Assembly: GCF_020711195.1 (NCBI RefSeq)
Contig: NZ_JAJFAT010000018.1
Coordinates: 1 to 38,309 of the forward strand
DNA length: 38,309 bases
DNA from: Halanaerobium polyolivorans
Lineage (GTDB): Bacteria; Bacillota; Halanaerobiia; Halanaerobiales; Halanaerobiaceae
Direction: 5' to 3'
The position numbers and the translations under genes are program-made. The notes below the pieces were generated by a model. It did no database searches. It saw only the letters and a program-made list of their open reading frames with translations, and was not told the DNA's origin. Positions 1-6,903 of this stretch are shown one piece after another (position 1 is the stretch's first letter; each line of letters starts with the position of its first letter).

Positions 1-1367
1 ATTAAATCATTTGTCCCTATACTGAAAAAGTCTACCTCTTTTGCCAGCTGATCTGCTGTCATCACTGCTGCCGGTATTTCTATCATCATCCCTATCTCTA
101 TATCTTCATTATAGCTTTTGCCTTCACTGTCTAACTCTGCTTTGACTTCTGCTATCTTTTGCTTTGCTGCTAATAACTCATCCATTGTGGCTATCATCGG
201 AAACATTATCTTGAGATTACCATAAGCACTTGCCCTTAATAAGGCTCTAAGCTGTGGTTTGAAGATATCATCTCTTTCTAAACAGATCCTGATCGCTCTA
301 TAACCTAAAAATGGATTCATCTCTTTAGGAAAATCTAAATATGGTAAGTCTTTGTCTCCCCCAACATCTAAGGTTCTAATTACTACCGGTCTCTCACCCA
401 TTGTTTCGGCTGCTTTTTTATAAACCTCAAATTGTTCTTCTTCTGTTGGTAGTTCACTCCGGTCCATATATAAAAATTCGGTGCGAAAAAGGCCGACTCC
501 TTCTCCTCCTTTTTCTAAAATGGGCTCTATATCATTTAAATTACCCATATTACCTACTACTTCTATATCTATCCCATCTTTGGTCTGGGCTTTTTTATCC
601 TGGTAAAATTCTAAGCGCTTTTGTTCTGCCTCATATTCTTCAAGCTTTGTTTTGTATTCTGCTTTGGTTGCTTTATCAGGTGAAAAATATACCTTGCCGC
701 TGTTACCATCTACTATTACTTCTTCTTCACCTTCTGCCTCTGCTAATAGTCCTTCTCCTAGGCCAACAACGGCTGGTATACCTAGTGTTCTAGCCATTAT
801 AGCCGTATGAGAGGTCCTTGAGCCATCTTTGGTCACAAAGGCCAGTACTTTTTCCGTATCAAGCTGGGCTGTATCTGAAGGGGTTAGATCTTCTGCTATG
901 ATAATTACTTCTTCATCCATCTTTTCGGCTATTGCTTCTACTCCGAGCAGAATCTTGATTATCCTCATCCCTACATCTTTAATATCTGCTCCTCTTTCTT
1001 TTAAGTACTCATCCTCCATTGCAGAAAACATCGCAGCATACTGATCTACTACTTCTTTAACCGCTGCTGCTGCATTTAGTTTTTCTTCTTTAATTTTATT
1101 TTCAAAAGCTGGTATAACTTCTGGATCCTCTAAAATCATTAAATGAGCCCCAAATATTTCTGCCTTTTCTTCCCCCATCTTTTCGGCAGTACTTGCTTTT
1201 AACTCTTTTAATGATTCTTTTGCTTTTTCAAGTGCACTGTGCAGTTTTTCTATTTCAGCTTCTACTTCTGCCTCTTTGATCTTATCATAGTCTATCTCAG
1301 TTGCTTGATCTTTTTTAATTAAAACCTTACCGACTGCAATTCCTGGTGATGCTCCTATCCCCTGCAT
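1..1367 (-). CDS. ptsI: PTS enzyme I (phosphoenolpyruvate-protein phosphotransferase), C-terminus cut by window edge
   Basis: Enzyme I takes phosphate from PEP and passes it to HPr in the cytoplasm. The reading frame starts at ATG 1367 (MQGIGASPGIAVGKV) and runs off the window after about 455 codons of an expected ~570. The N-terminal swivelling domain carries the phosphohistidine motif GSRTSHTAIMAR. The PEP-binding barrel follows, with GLFRTEFLYMDR and, near the edge, a MIEIPAAV...DFFSIGTNDL stretch typical of the family. A GAGGAG ribosome site lies inside the last codons of the upstream HPr gene, with only 4 bp between the two genes, so the pair is probably translationally coupled as in standard ptsHI operons. 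The missing C-terminus is a window effect. Confidence 0.96.
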   Translation of the reverse strand, partial: MQGIGASPGIAVGKVLIKKDQATEIDYDKIKEAEVEAEIEKLHSALEKAKESLKELKASTAEKMGEEKAEIFGAHLMILEDPEVIPAFENKIKEEKLNAAAAVKEVVDQYAAMFSAMEDEYLKERGADIKDVGMRIIKILLGVEAIAEKMDEEVIIIAEDLTPSDTAQLDTEKVLAFVTKDGSRTSHTAIMARTLGIPAVVGLGEGLLAEAEGEEEVIVDGNSGKVYFSPDKATKAEYKTKLEEYEAEQKRLEFYQDKKAQTKDGIDIEVVGNMGNLNDIEPILEKGGEGVGLFRTEFLYMDRSELPTEEEQFEVYKKAAETMGERPVVIRTLDVGGDKDLPYLDFPKEMNPFLGYRAIRICLERDDIFKPQLRALLRASAYGNLKIMFPMIATMDELLAAKQKIAEVKAELDSEGKSYNEDIEIGMMIEIPAAVMTADQLAKEVDFFSIGTNDL

Positions 1368-1371
1368 CAAA

Positions 1372-1656
1372 TCACTCCTCATCTTCTTTCATTAGTTCAA
1401 CTTCAACAAAGCTAACAAGTTCATTGACAGCTTCTTTGGCATCTTCACCTTCGGCTTTAATAGTGAATGTGCTTCCTCTAACAAGCCCTAGACTCATAAC
1501 ACCCATAATACTTTTGGCATTAACCTCTTTATTTTCATGGACAATATTAATTTTAGAATCATATTTACCAGCCATTTCAACTAACTGAGCTGCAGGTCTA
1601 GCGTGTAAACCTGTTCTATTTTTGACTTCTACAGACTTTTGATGTAACAAAAGCAT
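1372..1656 (-). CDS. ptsH: HPr, phosphocarrier protein
   Basis: HPr relays phosphate from enzyme I to sugar-specific PTS enzymes and, when phosphorylated on serine, serves as a CcpA corepressor in Firmicutes. The active-site motif NRTGLHARPAA holds the phosphoacceptor His. The regulatory serine lies in AKSIMGVMSLGL, so both classical phosphorylation sites are present. The open frame extends to an ATG at 1671, but an AAAGGAAGG ribosome site sits between that ATG and the next. Translation therefore more likely starts at ATG 1656, or at TTG 1650, which has the better spacing. The gene is followed 4 bp later by enzyme I and preceded by a consensus promoter. Confidence 0.95.
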   Translation of the reverse strand: MLLLHQKSVEVKNRTGLHARPAAQLVEMAGKYDSKINIVHENKEVNAKSIMGVMSLGLVRGSTFTIKAEGEDAKEAVNELVSFVEVELMKEDEE

Positions 1657-1713
1657 CAACCTTCCTTTCATAGTTTTTGTTTGTTTGTTTGTTTTTGTTT
1701 ATGTTCATTTATG

Positions 1714-1742
1714 ATTATATATAATATATTTTTAATTGTCAA
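1714..1742 (-). promoter_or_regulatory. Sigma-A promoter of ptsHI
   Basis: On the minus strand a perfect -35 TTGACA (1737-1742) is separated by exactly 17 bp from a perfect -10 TATAAT (1714-1719). The expected start is near 1707. The leader that follows contains a run of AAAC tetranucleotide repeats (about 1675-1700) before the HPr ribosome site. No CcpA-like or antiterminator element was recognised. Confidence 0.85.
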
Positions 1743-1788
1743 CTTTTTATTCAAAGAGCCAGTATTATTTATCTAATGATAGTCAAAC

Positions 1789-4530
1789 TCAAATCTCTTT
1801 AGACATCATCTGCAAAAAGACTCTGCTTAATTCAGGATCAAATTGAGTTCCTGAACATCTTTCTATTTCTGCGAAAGCCTCTTCTTTACTTATTGCTTTA
1901 CGATAGCTTCTATCATTTGTCATTACATCATAGGCATCAATAATAGCAATTATCCTTGCTAAAAGAGGTATTTCTTTAGCTTGTAGACCAGCCGGATAAC
2001 CACTACCATCCCATCTTTCATGATGGTGAAGAATTAATTTTGCGATCACAGAAAATTCATCAGTAGCCTGAGCTATTCTATAACCTTTTTCGGGATGGGT
2101 TTTAATTTCTTGCCATTCTCTTCTATTTAGTGCTTCAGTTTTTTTCAATGTTTTTTCCGGAATTGTTACTTTACCTATATCATGGATTGTTGCCAGCAAA
2201 ATCAGATTCTTCAAATCCTCATTATTTAAATTCAATGCTTCACCTAACTGCAGAGCTAATTCGGACATTCTTTCAGCATGTTCTTTACTTTCATTACTTT
2301 TTGCACCAAGGGTTTCTAAAAGGTTTTGAATTAATTTATTTTTTTCACTTCTTCCATTGGTCAATTTATCCTGATACATCTTTTTATCAGCCTGGTTGAG
2401 AATATCATAGATGTTTTGCCTATGATCTGTCTTTACTGCTGCTCCTATACCAATCGATAAATTAATATCTTCTATGTATTTTTCTCTACTTTTACTCAAA
2501 ATTCTATTAACTATTTTTTGGGCTTCTTTTTGCTCGGTTTTAGGTAAAATAGCAACAAATTCATCTCCACCCAGCCTGGCTATTATATCTTCTTCTCGCA
2601 TTACAGAATTCAAAACCTCTGCAATTTTAATTAAAAATTGATCTCCTGAAGAATGACCATAGGTATCATTGATCAATTTCAAACCATTAGCATCGACCAA
2701 AATCAAAGCTAAAGGCAGCTGCCTTTTTGTATCCAGCCTCTGTAGTTCTTCTTCAAAAAAATTGCGATTATATAAACCGGTTAGATCATCATGATAGCTT
2801 AAATATTTTAATCTCTTTTCTTTTTTGATGCTGTCTGTTATATCCAACTGCATTGACAAAATACCTTCACCTTTATCAGCCAAGGTGATTTTCGTTTCCT
2901 TAAGTTTAAGATGATATTTTTCTCCATTTGGTTTCTCGTTTGCTGTAATAAATTCGAAATCTTCATTGTTAAGTATTTTTTTAATATTTTTTCTAGCAAT
3001 TTGATGCTGAGCTGGAGGTACTAATTTATCAAAAATACTACTGTTTATTAATTCTTCTTTTTTATAACCTGTTACCTCACAAAGACTATCATTTACTTCT
3101 AGAATATTACCTTCTGAGTCCTCGAGCATCATCCCTATTGGTGACTCGTGAAATATTTTTCTGTATTGTTCTTCCTTAATTTTAAGTTTGTTTTCTAATT
3201 GTTTTTTTTCTGTAATATCTCTAACAAATTCGACTACACCTTCAATCTCACCATTATCATTATTTAAAATGGGATATGTAAATAGTTCTAAATATTTTTG
3301 TCCTGAACCATTAAGACCTCTAACTATTTCACTTTCTACATTTCCACTTTCTAAACTTCTAATAGTGGGACATTTTTTACAAGGCTGATCACTGTTATGA
3401 TAAACTTCATAACATTTTTTGCCTTTTAAAGGTCTGTTTTCAGCAAACCACTCCTGCATTTTGGGGTTGGTATAATTTATAGTTAGATCAGGATTCAAAA
3501 CACTAATTCCATCTTCAATACTCTCTAAAATATTTTCTAATTCTTTTTTTGTGTTTTCTAGTTCTTCTCTAGTTTTTTCCGGTTCAGTTATATCATCATA
3601 AATAACATAAACACCTTTGATATCAGCTTCTATTATAATTGGTATACCTTTGATTAAAAAGCTTCTTGCTTTACCAGCACTATCATATCTTATCCCTTTT
3701 GAGACTACCTTTTCTCCCTTGAGTACATTTTTGGATAAGCTTCTATCAGAAATACCAGCTTTGTTTTTTTCCAGCAGATCATCTAAATTAATCCCCAATA
3801 TTTTTTCAGATTTAAAGCCAAATTTATTTTCAAAAGTATTATTAACTTTCATTATCTGATGATTATTATCAAGCATTGCAATTGCAGAAGAGCTGTTTTC
3901 AAACAATGCTTCAGCAAATTTAGTTTCCAACTTCTTTTCAGTTATATCTCGACCAACCGATTGATAAATTCTCTTTTGAGAATTATCACTTAAAAGTGAA
4001 TAATCTTTCCATTTATGATATCGAAGCTCACCATTATTGTTTATAATCTTATGTTCATATTCCTCTGAGGATTCATTCTCTTTTATTTTAGCAAGCATCT
4101 TATTTTTTATTTCTTTTTTTAACGATATTTCTGCTTCTTTTCTTTCACTAATATCTTCAAAGGTAATTATACTGCCTTCAGCAAAAGATTTTATTTTTAG
4201 CTTTAAATATATTTTTTTCTCAGCTGCATCTAACATAATCTCTGAAGTAAAGAGCTCTTTTTCTTTATTAACTACTTTTTCAAGCTCAGAATAAAAAGCT
4301 TTAAAATCTTGCTTTCTAAAAGTGCTGTAGCTTTTTAATTTCAAGAAAAACTCTGCTAAAGATAGATCAAGCAGAAGATCTGAAGTATTGAAATCGAAAA
4401 TTTTCTTAAAAAAACTTTGAGCTTCTTTATTTATATTGCTTATAATTTTATTTTCATCTAATAAAATTACCATAAAAGGCAAATAACTTATTAAAAGCTC
4501 CCAATTTTTTACAGCGGATTGATTTTCCAT
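1789..4530 (-). CDS. Multi-PAS sensor with GGDEF and HD-GYP domains (cyclic-di-GMP turnover)
   Basis: This 913-residue soluble protein has no signal peptide or membrane segment. About four PAS/PAC modules occupy roughly residues 10-570. They are followed by a GGDEF domain (about 575-725) with an intact GGDEF motif and an upstream RxxD (REED) inhibitory site, then an HD-GYP domain (about 745-913) with HDIGK and HHHERWDGSGYP. Both the diguanylate cyclase and phosphodiesterase motifs look intact, so the protein could both make and break cyclic-di-GMP. One PAS domain (about 325-445) has a Cys-x10-Cys-x2-Cys pattern in GKKCYEVYHNSDQPCKKCPT that could bind metal. The start follows GGGAGG at 10 bp spacing. 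The gene stands alone and is not obviously linked to the metabolic operons. Confidence 0.93.
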   Translation of the reverse strand: MENQSAVKNWELLISYLPFMVILLDENKIISNINKEAQSFFKKIFDFNTSDLLLDLSLAEFFLKLKSYSTFRKQDFKAFYSELEKVVNKEKELFTSEIMLDAAEKKIYLKLKIKSFAEGSIITFEDISERKEAEISLKKEIKNKMLAKIKENESSEEYEHKIINNNGELRYHKWKDYSLLSDNSQKRIYQSVGRDITEKKLETKFAEALFENSSSAIAMLDNNHQIMKVNNTFENKFGFKSEKILGINLDDLLEKNKAGISDRSLSKNVLKGEKVVSKGIRYDSAGKARSFLIKGIPIIIEADIKGVYVIYDDITEPEKTREELENTKKELENILESIEDGISVLNPDLTINYTNPKMQEWFAENRPLKGKKCYEVYHNSDQPCKKCPTIRSLESGNVESEIVRGLNGSGQKYLELFTYPILNNDNGEIEGVVEFVRDITEKKQLENKLKIKEEQYRKIFHESPIGMMLEDSEGNILEVNDSLCEVTGYKKEELINSSIFDKLVPPAQHQIARKNIKKILNNEDFEFITANEKPNGEKYHLKLKETKITLADKGEGILSMQLDITDSIKKEKRLKYLSYHDDLTGLYNRNFFEEELQRLDTKRQLPLALILVDANGLKLINDTYGHSSGDQFLIKIAEVLNSVMREEDIIARLGGDEFVAILPKTEQKEAQKIVNRILSKSREKYIEDINLSIGIGAAVKTDHRQNIYDILNQADKKMYQDKLTNGRSEKNKLIQNLLETLGAKSNESKEHAERMSELALQLGEALNLNNEDLKNLILLATIHDIGKVTIPEKTLKKTEALNRREWQEIKTHPEKGYRIAQATDEFSVIAKLILHHHERWDGSGYPAGLQAKEIPLLARIIAIIDAYDVMTNDRSYRKAISKEEAFAEIERCSGTQFDPELSRVFLQMMSKEI

Positions 4531-4600
4531 TCAAGATAGTCCTCCCTATAAATATATTTAATTGATAGAAAAATATAAAAATTGGATAAATTATATAATT

Positions 4601-4606
4601 ATTATA
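4601..4606 (-). promoter_or_regulatory. Possible -10 box of the PAS-GGDEF-HD-GYP gene
   Basis: A TATAAT hexamer lies about 70 bp upstream of the start at 4530. The matching -35 (TTAGAT at 18 bp) is weak. It is the best candidate in the 297-base interval 4531-4827, which otherwise holds the terminator at 4724-4780 and no convincing gene. Confidence 0.4.
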
Positions 4607-4723
4607 ACAATAATTAGAGAGAAAATCTAATAATAATTTATTTATCGACATCTGAATTGCAAAATAAAATTCTCTTCTGCTTGGGCAAAGCAATATTGAT
4701 AAAAATATAATTTCCTCTAAAAT

Positions 4724-4780
4724 AAAAAATCCCCTTTCTTATAGAACAGATTATATTTTAATCTGTCTAAACTAAGGGGA
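4724..4780 (-). terminator. Rho-independent terminator after the YlbF-family gene
   Basis: Read on the minus strand, an outer CCCCTT/AAGGGG stem encloses a second perfect stem (arms 4746-4753 and 4759-4766, 8 bp, 5-nt loop) and is followed directly by a run of six T. It lies downstream of the stop at 4828 and upstream of the next gene. Confidence 0.8.
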
Positions 4781-4827
4781 CCTTATCAGGTCTTAATTCC
4801 TAATATCTTATTTTTGAATTTTGCTGA

Positions 4828-5241
4828 TTAACAGCAACCTCCACCACCAGAACAACAACCATGATCACCATGATCGTGATTATGAGCATGTCCATGTCCA
4901 GAATGATCATGACCTGACTGAGCATGATCAGGCTGCATAGCATTCATAAGTACATCATTAACTTTTTTCATTAATTTACTAAACTTCTGCTGTTTTTGTA
5001 AATATTGTTTGGTTTTAGGAGTACTCCAGATTTTTTTCTGCAGTTCAGCCATTTCTTTTTTAAGCTCATCATTAGCTCTATCTGCATCAATTTGATGCTG
5101 TAGTCTTTCTACCTTTTCTACCAATTTTGATGCTTCTTTATCTGCATCTAAAGTATTTTCAGCCTGAACCATTTCTTGAAACTGTTCTGAATCTACAAGT
5201 GCATCTCCAAGTTTTTCTGCTTTTTTAATTACTTTTGTCAT
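4828..5241 (-). CDS. YlbF/YmcA-family protein with His/Cys-rich C-terminal tail
   Basis: This ~137-residue protein has an all-helical, charged body (about residues 1-105) that resembles the Com_YlbF family. In Bacillus, members of that family act in competence, biofilm and RNA-processing complexes with YaaT and RNase Y. The last ~30 residues are a low-complexity tail of alternating His, Gly and Asp ending in CCSGGGGCC, a likely metal-binding extension. The frame begins at an ATG at 5256, but GGAGG overlaps that ATG and lies 8 bp before the ATG at 5241, which is therefore taken as the start. The gene is monocistronic, between its own promoter and a strong terminator. Function is unknown; the family call comes from overall pattern. 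Confidence 0.8.
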   Translation of the reverse strand: MTKVIKKAEKLGDALVDSEQFQEMVQAENTLDADKEASKLVEKVERLQHQIDADRANDELKKEMAELQKKIWSTPKTKQYLQKQQKFSKLMKKVNDVLMNAMQPDHAQSGHDHSGHGHAHNHDHGDHGCCSGGGGCC

Positions 5242-5294
5242 TTTAAAAACCTCCATTTATTTAAAAATATAGACTTCTGATTATGCTAAAGTAC

Positions 5295-5323
5295 ATTTTA
5301 ACACATTTTTTTGCTTAAGTTAA
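5295..5323 (-). promoter_or_regulatory. Promoter of the YlbF-family gene
   Basis: On the minus strand -35 TTAACT (5318-5323) is followed 17 bp later by -10 TAAAAT (5295-5300), with a TG in the extended -10 position. Confidence 0.5.
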
Positions 5324-5352
5324 GTTCAACATTTACAAATATGAAATTTATT

Positions 5353-5838
5353 TTAATTATCATATGCCTTTTTAGCTGCCTCTATTACTTCAAGTGCATC
5401 CTCTATACCTGCCCAACCATGAATATCAACCTTTTTTTCCTCTAGATCTTTATATACAGAAAAGAAATGTTTATATTCTTTTAAAATATGTTCTTCTAAA
5501 TCATAAAGACTGTTTACATTCTCATATCTGGGATCATATTCAGAAACTGTCATGATTTTTTCATCCATACCTTTTTCATCTTCCATTATAAACATCCCTA
5601 TAACCTTAGCAGTAATTATACAACCTGGAAATGTTGGGAAAGTAGTTAAGACCATTGCATCTAATGCATCACCATCATCTGCAAGTGTGTTCTCAATAAA
5701 TCCATAATCAGCCGGATAATAAACCGGAGAAAACATTACTCTATCAAGTCTAAAAGCTCCTTTTTCTTTGTCATACTCATACTTATTATTACTACCTTTA
5801 GGAATTTCAATCAAAACATCGATCAAATTTTTACTCAT
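5353..5838 (-). CDS. ppa: Inorganic pyrophosphatase, family I (soluble)
   Basis: Hydrolyses pyrophosphate to two phosphates in the cytoplasm, pulling biosynthetic reactions forward. At 161 residues it is slightly short but normal for bacterial family I enzymes. The metal-binding signature is visible as DGDALDAMVL (canonical DGDPxDxxVL), and the N-terminal part has the family's EIPKGSNNKYEYD and YPADYGFIENT stretches. An AAAGGAGG ribosome site precedes the ATG. Pyrophosphatase next to a PPDK operon is sensible because PPDK makes pyrophosphate in the PEP-forming direction. However, a terminator separates the two and this gene has its own promoter. Confidence 0.95.
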   Translation of the reverse strand: MSKNLIDVLIEIPKGSNNKYEYDKEKGAFRLDRVMFSPVYYPADYGFIENTLADDGDALDAMVLTTFPTFPGCIITAKVIGMFIMEDEKGMDEKIMTVSEYDPRYENVNSLYDLEEHILKEYKHFFSVYKDLEEKKVDIHGWAGIEDALEVIEAAKKAYDN

Positions 5839-5923
5839 TTTTTTCCTCCTTTAAATTAGATGTGTTAAAATTTATTTAAAATTTATTTTCAATAAAACAA
5901 TGAATATTTTTATTAAATCTACA

Positions 5924-5952
5924 GTTATATACATATTCTATAAATTAAGCAA
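5924..5952 (-). promoter_or_regulatory. Possible promoter of the pyrophosphatase gene
   Basis: Minus-strand -35 TTGCTT (5947-5952), 17 bp spacer, -10 TATAAC (5924-5929) with a TG-type extension. A second weaker candidate (TTGAAA-N17-TTTAAC) lies closer to the gene. Confidence 0.45.
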
Positions 5953-6017
5953 AATTCCTTTATATCAATATTCTAAAAAGCTTATTAACTTGAGCTATAA
6001 TAAGCTGAATAAGTTAA

Positions 6018-6054
6018 TAAAAAAAAGAGGTAATAGGAATAAGACCTATTACCT
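6018..6054 (-). terminator. Rho-independent terminator ending the second catabolic operon
   Basis: A perfect 10-bp stem (arms 6028-6037 and 6045-6054, 7-nt loop) is followed on the minus strand by an interrupted run of T. It lies just downstream of the FAH-family stop at 6072 and separates the metabolic operon from pyrophosphatase. Confidence 0.88.
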
Positions 6055-6071
6055 GATTTAAGTACTCTACT

Positions 6072-6860
6072 TTATTTTTCTTTGATTACCTTGTTTTTTA
6101 AACTACCAATACCCTCTATTTGGATTTCAATTTCATCTCCATCTTTTAAATAAATTGGGGCTTTTCTGGCAAAGCCTACTCCTTCTGGTGTGCCTGTTAA
6201 AATAACTGTTCCAGGTTTTAGAGTCATATTATGTGATAAATAGCTAATTAACCATTCTACAGAAAAAATCATATCAGAAGTATTTGAATCCTGCATAACT
6301 TTCCCATTTAAAATTGATTTTATACTGCATTTGTCAGGGTCTAATTCTGTTTCAATTACCGGTCCTAAAGGACAAAAAGTATCAAATGATTTTGCTCTTG
6401 CCCACTGCTTATCCTTTCTAATTTGGCAGTCTCTTGCACTAACATCATTAGCACAACTATAACCTAAAATATAATCTTCACTGTTTACTGCTTCTATATT
6501 CTTTGCCTCTTTAGAAATTACAACTGCTAATTCTGCCTCATAATCCACCTCATCTGCAGCTAATTTAGGTAATATAATTTCTGAACCTGTTCCAGTTAAA
6601 CTATTGGTGGCTTTTAAAAAGATAATTGGCTTATCAGGAATTCTTAAGCCGCTTTCTTCAGCGTGTTTGCGGTAATTAAGACCTATTGCAATAATATTTG
6701 GAGGATCTATTGGAGCTTTAAGTTCTACTTCCTTTAATTTAGCCGTTTTTTCTCCGAGCTCAAAATCTTTAAATATATCCCCTTCAATTGAATAAATATC
6801 ATTCTCTTTTAAGATCCCATGCTTTATTTCCTTATTTTTTTTATATTTAATAATTTTCAA
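6072..6860 (-). CDS. Fumarylacetoacetate hydrolase (FAH) family protein
   Basis: At 262 residues this matches the small bacterial FAH enzymes, which hydrolyse or decarboxylate 2,4-diketo acids or tautomerise/decarboxylate oxaloacetate. Family marks are IGLNYRKHAEESG (catalytic His), a metal-binding EAELAVVI (Glu pair), NDVSARD (Asp), and the C-terminal TGTPEGVGF loop. The start is TTG with AGGTG about 7 bp upstream. It is the last gene of the operon with PPDK, malic enzymes and LarA, 43 bp after PPDK. That context fits oxaloacetate tautomerase/decarboxylase or an acylpyruvate hydrolase acting on a pathway intermediate. The substrate cannot be read from sequence. Confidence 0.88.
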   Translation of the reverse strand: MKIIKYKKNKEIKHGILKENDIYSIEGDIFKDFELGEKTAKLKEVELKAPIDPPNIIAIGLNYRKHAEESGLRIPDKPIIFLKATNSLTGTGSEIILPKLAADEVDYEAELAVVISKEAKNIEAVNSEDYILGYSCANDVSARDCQIRKDKQWARAKSFDTFCPLGPVIETELDPDKCSIKSILNGKVMQDSNTSDMIFSVEWLISYLSHNMTLKPGTVILTGTPEGVGFARKAPIYLKDGDEIEIQIEGIGSLKNKVIKEK

Positions 6861-6903
6861 TAACTTTCACCTCTCTTATTTATAATTTTAATTGGCTTGT
6901 TTA

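Noticed and set aside
401-793. Plus-strand open frame of 130 codons opposite enzyme I
   Set aside because: Low-complexity Leu/Tyr-rich translation in antisense to a clear enzyme I frame; no ribosome site or family resemblance.
4454-4693. Minus-strand 79-codon frame upstream of the PAS-GGDEF-HD-GYP gene
   Set aside because: Overlaps the start of that gene in another frame, has no ribosome site or recognisable domain.
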